Positions 45,586 to 54,125 of a stretch of DNA of 64,000 nucleotides are shown here, piece by piece (the stretch's first letter is position 1; each line of letters starts with the position of its first letter). A program made the position numbers and the translations under genes. This DNA is from Gloeomargaritales cyanobacterium VI4D9 (GTDB lineage: Bacteria > Cyanobacteriota > Cyanobacteriia > Gloeomargaritales > Gloeomargaritaceae): the NCBI GenBank assembly GCA_927797885.1, contig OV696605.1, forward strand, positions 1,277,157 through 1,341,156, given 5' to 3'. The notes beneath the pieces were generated by a model. It searched no databases. It had not been told where the DNA came from and saw nothing but the letters and a program-made list of their open reading frames with translations.

Positions 45586-46955
45586 GGCAACGGCACCGCC
45601 AGGGGTTGATTCACCGTGAGCACCAAATCCGTGGCTGGTTCCACCACGATCACTTCCCGAATTTGGCGACGGTCAGCGGCACCCCCGACCACTGAACCCA
45701 GAACCGCACCGCCCAGGACTTCCGTAGGGGTCACCCGCCGGTCACCGGATAGACCCCCCACAGCGGCACCCAAACCTGCACCAATCCCAAAATCCCGCAG
45801 GGCTTGCTCCGGTTTGCGCCCCCAATTTAAGCCCGCCGCCGCCCCAGTGACGGTACCCGCCAGCACTTCCCCCGCCTCAATGCGCCGGTCACCGGACACC
45901 CCCGCAATCAAAGCCGCCGCCGCCGTCCCGACCAAAGCCCCTGGTAGAATGGGTCGTAAACTGCGCTCGGTCACCGCCTGAGTCCGCCGCACTGGCTGAG
46001 AAGTGGCATTCAAGGGCAGGGTTTGTCCCCCGATGGTGATGGTTTGCGCCACAAACTGGGAACCTTGCAACCGCCCCTGAATCGTACTCCCAGCCGGAAT
46101 CACCACCCGTCCCTGGCTATCCCGTACCTCCTGCGCCACATTCAGGGTCAAGGGCAATGTCTCCTGGGGGGCGAGGATCACCCGTTGCGTGCCGGAGCGG
46201 GTCACCATCAGGGTACCCTGGGGGATGGTCGCCGTTCGGGGTTGGGCAGGGGTCGCCGGGACATAACCGGCAATGTACTGATTGGGAATAGCCGCTAACC
46301 GCAGTCCCTGGCACAAACTAGCCGCTACATCCGCCCGGGAAGCCAACTGGTTGGGGCGCAGGATAGTCACCTCGGGATAATTCACCACCAACTGTTGCTC
46401 ACTGGCGGCGGCCACCCCAGGGCGGGCATAAGCCGGGATACTCATCGCATCCTGGTAGAGCCGATTCAAAATCACTTCCGGCGACTGGGTGGGAGTAACA
46501 TTCAGCCCACTACTGAGTGCCACCAAAACCTGCACCCGGGGGATATTTTGTGCAGGTCGGAAGGTACCATCGGGATAACCGGACAAAAAGCCCGCCCCAG
46601 CCGCTTGATTAATCGCATCATAAGCCCAAAAATTGCGGGAAACATCCCGAAAGGTAGCACCCCCTCTGGTTCCTGAACCAGTTAAAAAAGCCCGGTCAAC
46701 TAGGGCGGCGAATTCGGCTCGGGTCACGGGATTATTGGGACGAAAACTTCCATCGGGATAACCCCCAACGATACCCCGATTAGCTAATTCTTGAATACAC
46801 CGACTTGCCCAGAAATTTTGGGTATCACTGAAGGCAAAACCAGGAGCGGCTAAGGTCAAAATCAAGCCACCCGCACTGCATAGGCGGGTTATTAAAGAAC
46901 TTTGCATAGGAGATTCACAACGCAACAACTGCCCGCCTAGACGGGAGCGATTCAT
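45582..46955 (-). CDS. secreted SLH-domain protein with C-terminal glycine-zipper repeats
   Basis: An N-terminal signal peptide (LCSAGGLILTLAAPGFAF) is followed by two clear SLH motifs (FWASRCIQELANRGIVGGYPDGSFRP; FWAYDAINQAAGAGFLSGYPDGTFRP) and a weaker third. A central beta region (GSTIQGRLQGSQFVAQTI) comes next. The last ~120 residues hold a duplicated unit, each with SGDRR and (I/V)...EVLxGxVxG, rich in GxxxGxxxG helices (AGTVTGAAAG, GAGLGAAVG, GGAVLGSVVG). SLH domains bind peptidoglycan-linked polymers; the zippers should insert in or pack at membranes. Start uncertain: ATG at 46955 or 46907. Combining SLH with zippers is known in cyanobacteria but function is not. Confidence 0.85.
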   Translation of the reverse strand: MNRSRLGGQLLRCESPMQSSLITRLCSAGGLILTLAAPGFAFSDTQNFWASRCIQELANRGIVGGYPDGSFRPNNPVTRAEFAALVDRAFLTGSGTRGGATFRDVSRNFWAYDAINQAAGAGFLSGYPDGTFRPAQNIPRVQVLVALSSGLNVTPTQSPEVILNRLYQDAMSIPAYARPGVAAASEQQLVVNYPEVTILRPNQLASRADVAASLCQGLRLAAIPNQYIAGYVPATPAQPRTATIPQGTLMVTRSGTQRVILAPQETLPLTLNVAQEVRDSQGRVVIPAGSTIQGRLQGSQFVAQTITIGGQTLPLNATSQPVRRTQAVTERSLRPILPGALVGTAAAALIAGVSGDRRIEAGEVLAGTVTGAAAGLNWGRKPEQALRDFGIGAGLGAAVGGLSGDRRVTPTEVLGGAVLGSVVGGAADRRQIREVIVVEPATDLVLTVNQPLAVPLP

Positions 46956-46966
46956 TCAAGTTCCCT

Positions 46967-47083
46967 TACAGTCTTTTGAGTGGTTATGGGATACAGTTGA
47001 ACCCCACTTGCCCTAGGTCAATTACGGTAAGCCTTTAGGATAATCGAGGCTTTTTATATCCTTTAATTGATAAATAGACTGTA
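46967..47083. repeat. family B MITE-like element (117 bp)
   Basis: Ends TACAGTCTTTTGAG and AAATAGACTGTA. Internal GGATAATCGAGGC and GAACCCCACTTGCC match 60985-61101 and 34711-34827. The left end abuts the 5' region of the SLH gene. Confidence 0.88.
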
Positions 47084-47142
47084 ATTAATTAGAGGAACTT
47101 TTAGAAATTGGATGAGTCCTAGAATTGTCTGCGGATCACCCT

Positions 47143-47262
47143 ATAGCAATCCTACTTGATTTACATTAGCTTGCGTGCCGTAGGCATACAAGAATTTTCC
47201 AGAATCAAGGACGGGGGCGGTGCCCCTGCGACCCTTGTTCTAAACTCATTTGGGATTGCTAT
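47143..47262. repeat. family A MITE-like element
   Basis: Ends ATAGCAATCCTA and GGGATTGCTAT. It includes AGCTTGCGTGCCGTAGGCATAC, shared with 5602-5733, and the GGGGGCGGTGCCCCTGC hairpin core. Confidence 0.87.
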
Positions 47263-47276
47263 ATGAGCAGAGCCAT

Positions 47277-49145
47277 CTACTTAAACATTTCTTGAATCAC
47301 GTCCTGATACCGTTCCATCACCTGATTGCGTTTAATTTTTAAGGTCTGCGTCATTAGCCCATTTTCTATCGTAAACGGTTCTGCAAGCAACCGAAAGGGC
47401 CCAATCTGCTCAAAGGGTCGCACACTCGGACGGTTCTGGGAATGGGTTTTCAATTCCACCCGGTAAAGTTCCAAAACCTCCGGCGTATCCAAAGTCCAGG
47501 CTCCCGGTACCGGTTCCTCCTGGGGCATGGTGAGCGTGTGTCCCTGCGCCTGCGCCCAAGCCTTGAGTGCGGTTTCATTGGGAACAATCAGGCACCCCAA
47601 TTGCCGGGCATCTTGCCCCACCAAAATAATCTGGCTAATGTATGGACTTTGTAAACAAGCATCCTCAATCGGCTGGGGTTCAATATTTTCACCGCTACTG
47701 AGCACGATGGTGTCCTTTGCCCGCCCAGTCAGCACCAAGTCCCCCTTGGGCGTGACCCAACCCAAATCCCCCGTATCAAACCAGCCCTGGTCATCCACCA
47801 CCTTGGCCGTCGCCTCCGGGTTGCGGTAGTAGCCCTTCATCAACTGCGGTCCCCGGGCCAACACCAGACCCTTGTGGGTAGCGGGAAGCGGTTGGCGGGT
47901 TTCCGGGTCAACGACTTTGATCTCGGTCCCAGGCAGGGGCAGTCCGGCGGAATAGCGCAAATTTCGAGTCACCCAGCGGGCGGTCAACACTGGGGAGGTT
48001 TCCGTCAAACCATAGCCCACCAGGATGGTCAGCCCCGCCAATTCGTAAAAATCATCCAAATACCGAGCCAGGGCACCGCCGCCACTCGCCCCCTCCTTGA
48101 GCCGTCCCCCCACCGCCTGCCGGACCTTCCGATACACCAGCGCATCCCCCAGGCGATGTAGCGGCCAAAGGCACAGCGCCACCAACCCACCCCCCAACCG
48201 TTGCAGGGGACTGGGTGCCACCGGTTCCAGGGTCAACCCTTGCCAGAGCCGTTTGCCGGTGATGTAGCGTTTGCTGATGCCAATCAAACCCCAAATCAGC
48301 TTTTGTTTGCCAGGGGGCTGTTGCCGAAATTCCCGCTCGACCCCCTCGTAAATGGACTCCCACATCCGGGGTACCCCGACAATGTGGTGGGGTTTATACT
48401 TGGTCAAATCCTGCTTGAAATGCCGCAGGGTGCTATAAATCTGGTGAATCCCCTGGGAGAGCAAAAAATATTCCCCGGAACGCCCGTAGGTGTGCCAGGT
48501 GGGAAGCAAACTCAGGGCAATATTCCCCGGTTGTGGCGTAAAGACCACGTGGAGATTTTGCACCTGATGTAATAGATTGCCGTGGCTGAGCATCACCCCC
48601 TTGGGTTTGCCCGTCGTGCCCGAAGTGTACAGCAGGGTCGCCAAAGACTCGGGTTCCAGGTGGGGGGGCTTAAATTCCCATTGTTCCCCCCGTTGCATCA
48701 CCTGGTCAAAACTCAAGCCGTCCGCCCCCTCACCCCAGAGGACGATTACCGCCCGGGGTTGCCATGCCCCCAGATAGCCAGCCAGCCGTTTGAGCAAATC
48801 CGGGGTATCCACCACCAAAAAACTGCTTTCACTGTTGCGGTAGATAAAATCCAATTCCTCCAGGGGTGCCTGCGCCCCCCGCACCACATCCACCCCCCCG
48901 GCGCGCATAATCCCCTGATCCGCAATCATCCAGCGGGAGCTGTTGTCCGCAAACAAAGCCACCCGTTCCCCCGGTTGCAGTCCCAGGGCTTGTAACCCTT
49001 GGGCAAACCCCTGAATCTGTTGGGCCAACTCCCCATAGGTAAGCCGCACGGGGGGTTGGCGGTGGGGTTCTTCCAGGGCAATGTGGGTGGGGAACTTTTG
49101 CGCCAGTTCCGGCCAGAGGTCGGGCAAGGCAGACCAGGGAGACAT
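47277..49145 (-). CDS. aas: long-chain fatty acid--CoA/acyl-ACP synthetase (AMP-forming)
   Basis: An ANL-superfamily enzyme that activates fatty acids through acyl-AMP. In cyanobacteria the homologue reloads free fatty acids onto ACP. The P-loop TLLYTSGTTGKPKGVMLSH is near residue 180, then GYGLTETSPV, WFDTGDLGWV and the C-terminal KDTIVLSSGENIEP. A basic, membrane-associating middle insert (KQKLIWGLIGISKRYITGKR...) is typical. About 622 residues from the ATG at 49143-49145; the longer frame to 49262 overlaps the divergent promoter and is not used. ACP versus CoA as acceptor is not decidable from motifs. Confidence 0.9.
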   Translation of the reverse strand: MSPWSALPDLWPELAQKFPTHIALEEPHRQPPVRLTYGELAQQIQGFAQGLQALGLQPGERVALFADNSSRWMIADQGIMRAGGVDVVRGAQAPLEELDFIYRNSESSFLVVDTPDLLKRLAGYLGAWQPRAVIVLWGEGADGLSFDQVMQRGEQWEFKPPHLEPESLATLLYTSGTTGKPKGVMLSHGNLLHQVQNLHVVFTPQPGNIALSLLPTWHTYGRSGEYFLLSQGIHQIYSTLRHFKQDLTKYKPHHIVGVPRMWESIYEGVEREFRQQPPGKQKLIWGLIGISKRYITGKRLWQGLTLEPVAPSPLQRLGGGLVALCLWPLHRLGDALVYRKVRQAVGGRLKEGASGGGALARYLDDFYELAGLTILVGYGLTETSPVLTARWVTRNLRYSAGLPLPGTEIKVVDPETRQPLPATHKGLVLARGPQLMKGYYRNPEATAKVVDDQGWFDTGDLGWVTPKGDLVLTGRAKDTIVLSSGENIEPQPIEDACLQSPYISQIILVGQDARQLGCLIVPNETALKAWAQAQGHTLTMPQEEPVPGAWTLDTPEVLELYRVELKTHSQNRPSVRPFEQIGPFRLLAEPFTIENGLMTQTLKIKRNQVMERYQDVIQEMFK

Positions 49146-49214
49146 GGCTAACTCAGGATGAATCAGTTTTTTATAGGGTAGCGTGTTCTGGTGCCATCCC
49201 TGGCAATAAAACGT

Positions 49215-49220
49215 TATAAT
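49215..49220 (+). promoter_or_regulatory. -10 box (TATAAT) for the coiled-coil gene
   Basis: A perfect TATAAT is located 27-32 bases before the GTG start, in the gap divergent from aas. No good -35 hexamer is seen at 16-18 bases. Confidence 0.5.
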
Positions 49221-49246
49221 TTGCTCGGAATTGAAGGGGGGGACAG

Positions 49247-49549
49247 GTGGTGCTACGGGCATTTTTCATCGGACGGGCGGCAGCCCAAGCCCTTTACGAA
49301 CAGGTGGGCAATGTGGTGGGGGAAACCCTGGCCACCCTCGGTCGGTGGGATGCCCAACAACGGGAAGTCCTGCGCCAACAGATTCAGGAAATTTTAGAGC
49401 GAGCCGCCCGGGAGGAACAGCAAGTTACCCAGGCCAAATCCCTGGTCAAGGGGCAAAAACCCCTGGATTTGCAGACCACCATTGATGAATTGCGGGCGGA
49501 AATGGCTCGTTTGCGTACCGAACTCAAGCGTTATCGCCAGCAGAACTAG
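49247..49549 (+). CDS. conserved small coiled-coil protein, unknown function
   Basis: 100 residues starting at GTG (49247 or 49250). The N-terminal part (RAAAQALYEQVGNVVGETLATLGRWD) is amphipathic. The C-terminal half (LQTTIDELRAEMARLRTELKRYRQ) is a clear coiled coil. I have seen similar short proteins in cyanobacterial genomes but cannot name a characterised function. It is directly upstream of the ABC1 kinase with almost no gap (stop at 49549, next start about 49551), so the two form an operon. Confidence 0.75.
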   Translation: MVLRAFFIGRAAAQALYEQVGNVVGETLATLGRWDAQQREVLRQQIQEILERAAREEQQVTQAKSLVKGQKPLDLQTTIDELRAEMARLRTELKRYRQQN

Positions 49550-49550
49550 G

Positions 49551-51227
49551 GTGGCCGTCCTCGTCAGTAGCAAGCAGTACCGGTGGAATCGGGAACGCTA
49601 TTCCCGTTGGCGACGCTCTCTCGACATTTGGGCGTTTGTCCTGCGATTTTTGGCCGCCCAATGGCTTTACGAAAAAAGCTGGAGTTACCGGGGCGGGGTC
49701 ACACCGGAAAAACGAGCCAATCGTCGCCGCCGCATTGCCGTCTGGGTGCGGGAAAATTTGCTGGATTTGGGACCAACCTTTATCAAAGTGGGGCAGTTAT
49801 TTTCCACCCGGGCGGATATTTTTCCGACAGAATACGTGGAGGAATTGTCCAAATTGCAAGACCAAGTGCCCGCCTTTAGCCTCGAACAGGTGGCGCAAAT
49901 TATCGAAACGGATTTGGGCAAACCCCTGGAAAAATTATTTCTGAATTTTGAAGCTACCCCCTTGGCGGCGGCGAGTTTGGGGCAGGTGCATCGGGCGGAA
50001 TTGCCCACTGGAGAAACAGTGGTGGTCAAGGTGCAACGCCCCGGTTTACGCCAGTTATTTAACATTGACCTGGCGATTGTGAAAGATATTGCCTACTATT
50101 TTCAAAACCATCCCCGTTGGGGACCAGGGCGAGACTGGTTGGGGATTTATGAGGAATGTTATCGCATTTTATTTGAAGAAATTGATTATTTGAATGAGGG
50201 GCGGAATGCGGATGAATTTCGGCGCAATTTTCGGGATGTGCCCTGGTTAAAAGTCCCGCGAGTTTATTGGCGGTATTGTTCCCTGCGGGTGTTAACTCTG
50301 GAGTATTTGCCAGGGATCAAAATTAGTCATTACAGTGCCCTGGATGCGGCTGGATTAGACCGCAAACGAATTGCCGAATTAAACGCCAAAGCCTACCTAG
50401 AACAGGTGCTAAATCACGGCTTTTTCCACGCCGACCCCCACCCCGGCAATATCGCCGTTGACCCGGATGGGAGTTTGATTTTTTATGACTTTGGCATGAT
50501 GGGGCGGATTCACCCCCAAACCAAGGAAAAATTGGTGCAAACCCTGATGAGCATTGTGGAGCGGGATGCGGATGGGGTGATTGAATCCTTGGTGCAACTC
50601 AAAGCCCTCGTGCCCCAGGCGGATATGGGACCGGTGCGTCGGTCATTGCAGTACGTTTTAGACAACCTGCTGGATCAGCCCTTTGAAATGCAGTCCATTG
50701 GCACGATCAGCGAGGATTTGTACGCCCTCGCCTACGATCAACCCTTTCGCTTTCCCGCCACGTTTACCTTTGTGATGCGGGCGTTTTCCACCCTGGAGGG
50801 CTTGGGGCGGGGCTTGGATAGGGACTTTCAGTTCTTTACCATAGCCACTCCCTACGCTTTACAAATGATGGACAATCGCAGTAACGGAGACCTATTGGGT
50901 CAGTTGGGTCGTCAAGCCGCCAAGATGAGCAATTCTGCCCTGAGTTTGCCCCGGCGGGTGGAGGAAACCCTGACCAAGATTGAGCGGGGGGATTTGGTGG
51001 TGCGGAGCCGCTCGTTGGAGACGGAACGGTTACTGCGTCGCCTCAGTGCCCAGCAGGTGTCGGGAAATTATCATGTCCTCACCGGCAGTTTTTTGATTTC
51101 GGCGACCATCTTGCTGGTGAGCGGTTACGGCTGGCTGTCCCTGCTGGCGGGCATGATGGCTGGGTTTATGGGCTGGCGGGGCTGGCGGGTGTGGCAGAAG
51201 CACGAACGGTTTGAACGGATGTTTTAG
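49551..51227 (+). CDS. ABC1/UbiB-family atypical kinase
   Basis: The ABC1K fold shows the KxGQ motif FIKVGQLFSTR, the Ala-rich nucleotide loop AAASLGQVHRA, Lys in VVVKVQRPG, an ExD element (EEIDYLNEGRNADEF), the catalytic FFHADPHPGNI and the metal-binding YDFGMMG. Two C-terminal transmembrane helices (FLISATILLVSGYGW, LLAGMMAGFMGWRG) anchor it. Cyanobacterial and plastid members affect prenylquinone and tocopherol metabolism. Start GTG at 49551 follows the preceding stop directly. About 558 residues. It converges with the flavodiiron gene, overlapping by four bases. Confidence 0.92.
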   Translation: MAVLVSSKQYRWNRERYSRWRRSLDIWAFVLRFLAAQWLYEKSWSYRGGVTPEKRANRRRRIAVWVRENLLDLGPTFIKVGQLFSTRADIFPTEYVEELSKLQDQVPAFSLEQVAQIIETDLGKPLEKLFLNFEATPLAAASLGQVHRAELPTGETVVVKVQRPGLRQLFNIDLAIVKDIAYYFQNHPRWGPGRDWLGIYEECYRILFEEIDYLNEGRNADEFRRNFRDVPWLKVPRVYWRYCSLRVLTLEYLPGIKISHYSALDAAGLDRKRIAELNAKAYLEQVLNHGFFHADPHPGNIAVDPDGSLIFYDFGMMGRIHPQTKEKLVQTLMSIVERDADGVIESLVQLKALVPQADMGPVRRSLQYVLDNLLDQPFEMQSIGTISEDLYALAYDQPFRFPATFTFVMRAFSTLEGLGRGLDRDFQFFTIATPYALQMMDNRSNGDLLGQLGRQAAKMSNSALSLPRRVEETLTKIERGDLVVRSRSLETERLLRRLSAQQVSGNYHVLTGSFLISATILLVSGYGWLSLLAGMMAGFMGWRGWRVWQKHERFERMF

Positions 51228-52963
51228 TAATGATTCCCGGATTTGCGGTGATGCACGGCGGTCAACCCGGAGGAATTCAGAACCTTACCCTCATCAACGG
51301 TGGCGTAAATCAGCCAGTGATCCCCGCATTCCATCCGTTGCGCCACTTGACAATGTAAGTACGATAACGCCTCAGTCAAAATCGGGCAACCATCATCGGT
51401 CAGGCGGGTCGCCACCCCAGCAAACCGGTCTTCCCCAGGGGCGAAGGGTTTCAAAAAATGGCGGGGCAGGGGACTACCTTCGGGCAGGATATTCAGCACA
51501 AAGCGGTCGCCCACGTGGAGTAGGGATTCCACCGCCCGGTCCTTAGCGACAGCAACGGTGATCCCCGGCGGGTTAAAGGTGGCTTGGGACACCCAACTGG
51601 CGAGCATGGCACTGGTCAATTCCCCCCGGCGGGCGGCCAAAATACACAGAGGTCCCACCACCCGTCCCATTGCCTGTTCCGTGCGGGCGGCTTGGGCATC
51701 CGTCGGACGAGCCACCTGCTTGCGTTGCTTTTGCCGTAGGGCTTGGGCGAAATCCGTGCCCGTTTGTTCACAGGTCTGCAAATCCATATCCGTAGGCGTG
51801 AATTTCACCCGGATCGGCTCAAACCCCAGGTGAAAACCCGCATCCCTCAGCCGGTTTGCCAGCAAATCCACCGCTTCCCCACTCCAGCCGTAGGAGCCAA
51901 AAACCCCCATCACCACCGTCCGGGGCGCATGATCCACCACAATCCCCAGGGCGGTTTGGATTTGGGTAGGCGCATGACCCCCCAGGGTCGGGGAACCCAG
52001 GATCACCCCCTGGGCAGTGCTAATCACTTGGCGAATTTCCTCCGGGCTGGCGGTTTCGCAGTTCAGGGATTCCACCCGCACCCCCGCCTTGGTCAACCCC
52101 CGCCCAATCGCCTGCGCCAGGGTCGCCGTATTTCCGTAGGCGGAAGCATAGAGCAAAGCCACCGTCAGGTCATAGCCACTTTGCCGCTCGCACCAGCGGT
52201 AATAACTGCGGGTCAATTCCGGCAGATGATAGCGTACCAGGGAACCATGCCCATTCGCATAACAGGTACTTTCCCAACGGCTCAACCGTTCCAAAACCTG
52301 CTCCACCTGGCGTACCTGGGGCGCATGGATACAGTCAAAGTAATACTGGTAATCCTCTTTGAGTGCCGCCCATCCCTCGTCAAATACCTGGTCACTACAG
52401 CAATGGGCACTGAAAAATTTTCCGCTAAACAGGATGCCGGTTTTGGGGTCAAAGGTGGCGAGACCAGTGGGAAAGCGGGGCGTGGGAATGGGGATGAATT
52501 CCAGTTGATGCCCCAAGCCCAAATCCAGGGTTTCCTCCCCCCGGATGATCTGGGTCTGAAGGGGTTGTTGGCTGGTCAATTCCGGGGCACGTTGGGCAAA
52601 CAGGGAGCGCAGGGTTTGATCCCCCGGATTGGAGCAGATAAAGGTAATCTGGGGAGCTTTTTGCCACAATTGCACCAGGGTCGCCACCCGATTCGGGTTA
52701 ATATGCCCCAGGATCACATAGTCCAGTTGGTCAAAAGCCACATGGCGGCTCAATTCAGTTAAAAATAATTCCGCAAACGTCTCCCCCGGTGGGTCAATCA
52801 GGGCAATTTTTTCCCCGTGAATGAGGTAACTATTCGCCGTTGTGCCCCGCTCCAGGGCATATTCCATCTCAAAACGCAATCGTTGCCAACTCCGGGAACG
52901 TAACACCAGGGTATCCGTCGCAATGGGTACGGTTTGCACGTCACGGGGGGGATAGGAAACCAT
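51224..52963 (-). CDS. flv1: A-type flavodiiron protein of the Flv1/Flv2 group (noncanonical diiron site)
   Basis: Flavodiiron proteins reduce O2 to water at the acceptor side of photosystem I. Domains in order: MBL-like diiron domain (1-260), flavodoxin (VALLYASAYGNTATLAQAIGRGL), and a C-terminal flavin-reductase-like domain (CILAARRGELTSAMLASWVSQ), the cyanobacterial A-B-C layout. In place of the HxExDH iron motif it has GHINPNR, and other ligand positions are also neutral, as in Flv1 and Flv2, which act as heterodimers with Flv3 or Flv4. The partner gene is not in this window. Flv1 over Flv2 is a judgement by sequence feel. The start could also be 53002. Confidence 0.85.
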   Translation of the reverse strand: MVSYPPRDVQTVPIATDTLVLRSRSWQRLRFEMEYALERGTTANSYLIHGEKIALIDPPGETFAELFLTELSRHVAFDQLDYVILGHINPNRVATLVQLWQKAPQITFICSNPGDQTLRSLFAQRAPELTSQQPLQTQIIRGEETLDLGLGHQLEFIPIPTPRFPTGLATFDPKTGILFSGKFFSAHCCSDQVFDEGWAALKEDYQYYFDCIHAPQVRQVEQVLERLSRWESTCYANGHGSLVRYHLPELTRSYYRWCERQSGYDLTVALLYASAYGNTATLAQAIGRGLTKAGVRVESLNCETASPEEIRQVISTAQGVILGSPTLGGHAPTQIQTALGIVVDHAPRTVVMGVFGSYGWSGEAVDLLANRLRDAGFHLGFEPIRVKFTPTDMDLQTCEQTGTDFAQALRQKQRKQVARPTDAQAARTEQAMGRVVGPLCILAARRGELTSAMLASWVSQATFNPPGITVAVAKDRAVESLLHVGDRFVLNILPEGSPLPRHFLKPFAPGEDRFAGVATRLTDDGCPILTEALSYLHCQVAQRMECGDHWLIYATVDEGKVLNSSGLTAVHHRKSGNHY

Positions 52964-53076
52964 TTTTTGACTGCGGGAGTAACTTTTTTTATTGTGCGGC
53001 ATCTACTGCCGAATTGGGGAAAAATTTGGGGCAAAATTGTGATGAATTGTGCTTATGGCAGACATCATTTCTGCTT

Positions 53077-54096
53077 TTATCCAGGACTGCCCAACCAAGC
53101 CAGAATTGCCGCTTTTTGATCCGCTAGACCTTTGTATGCCAAAGATGCTAGTGACATGGATTGAATCGCAGATTGGAGCAGGGCGGATTGGGTCACATTT
53201 TGCTTCAGTACCGCCACATCCTGAAAATAGGTGCGAATGGTAAATAAAGCCGCATTGATTGCCGGAAACCCCCAAATTACCTGCCGTTCCACCCGTAGGT
53301 ATAACTTTGGGTCATGGGGATTGAAATTACGCCCCTGCCATTGGGTAGGATCAACCTGGGGCGGGGGTTCCGGGTGATGATTCAGTCGGGTATCCGTACT
53401 CAACCCCCAAGCAAAGCGCACCATCGGCGGCTGGGTAATCATCGTCTGCACCAGGGCATCCCCTCGGCGATTCATCGCAGTCATTCCGGCAACGGGGGCA
53501 TGAATTTGAGCAAATTCCCGACCAATTTTCGCCTGGACTGCCCAATGGTTAGGAAAACAGGCGTGAATCGCACTGATCCAATGCTTTTCTCCCACCCGAC
53601 ACACCACCGTAATATCTTCCTGGACTTGGTGAGCAAGGGCATCCAAAGCAGAGCGATAAGGGGAAAGTGTCGGGTCTAAACCAGTCGTGTGTTTCAAGCC
53701 ATAATCGGTGTCAAAATATAAAGTCTCACCCGTTAATTGATTGTGCAATATAAAGCCATCTAATTGTAAATTGATCTGAAAATACCGGGGATATTCTTGG
53801 GTCAAACGTTCAACGATAAATTTAGCAATCACCTGCTCAACTTCCGGGGTAAAATCCTGGGTTTGATAATATTTTTTTAGGCATTCCCAGCGGGCTAATT
53901 GTTTCATCTGATAGTAATGGCTGAAATTCCCGTCAATATGAAATACCCGTTGATCCCAAACCCCTTGACCCAAATCCGTACCAAATTTGATCAACCCCGG
54001 TTTAACCTCATACCGTCCTCTTTCCATCGGGAAATAGCGGGGCGCATCCGGCAATTGCTCAACTGTTAATGCCCCTGCCAAGTAATCATCATTCAT
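53077..54096 (-). CDS. DUF3445 / heme-dependent oxidative N-demethylase-like protein
   Basis: The 339-residue protein resembles the HODM family: YFPMERGRYEVKPGLIKFG near the start, then FHIDGNFSHYYQMK, HWAVQAKIGREFAQIHAPVAG, and RVERQVIWGFPAINAALFTIRTYFQ near the end. Characterised relatives are heme-dependent oxidases acting on dimethylamine; the substrate in cyanobacteria is not known. It sits 29 bases after pepP in the same direction, so cotranscription is likely. No heme motif can be pinned down by eye. Confidence 0.75.
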   Translation of the reverse strand: MNDDYLAGALTVEQLPDAPRYFPMERGRYEVKPGLIKFGTDLGQGVWDQRVFHIDGNFSHYYQMKQLARWECLKKYYQTQDFTPEVEQVIAKFIVERLTQEYPRYFQINLQLDGFILHNQLTGETLYFDTDYGLKHTTGLDPTLSPYRSALDALAHQVQEDITVVCRVGEKHWISAIHACFPNHWAVQAKIGREFAQIHAPVAGMTAMNRRGDALVQTMITQPPMVRFAWGLSTDTRLNHHPEPPPQVDPTQWQGRNFNPHDPKLYLRVERQVIWGFPAINAALFTIRTYFQDVAVLKQNVTQSALLQSAIQSMSLASLAYKGLADQKAAILAWLGSPG

Positions 54097-54125
54097 TAAC
54101 CCAATGGTAATTTTTTGGTGATTAT

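Larger units (their letters stand above)
46956..47276. other. intergenic region consisting mostly of family B and family A elements
   Basis: Between two leftward genes lie the complete elements 46967-47083 (B) and 47143-47262 (A), with 59 bases between them. Promoter signals for the SLH-protein gene would overlap the family-B copy. No gene seen. Confidence 0.7.

Noticed and set aside
45582-46955. Calling the SLH/glycine-zipper protein calcyanin
   Set aside because: Calcyanins described so far have other N-terminal domains and no SLH motifs. The shared feature is only the glycine zipper, which is widespread.
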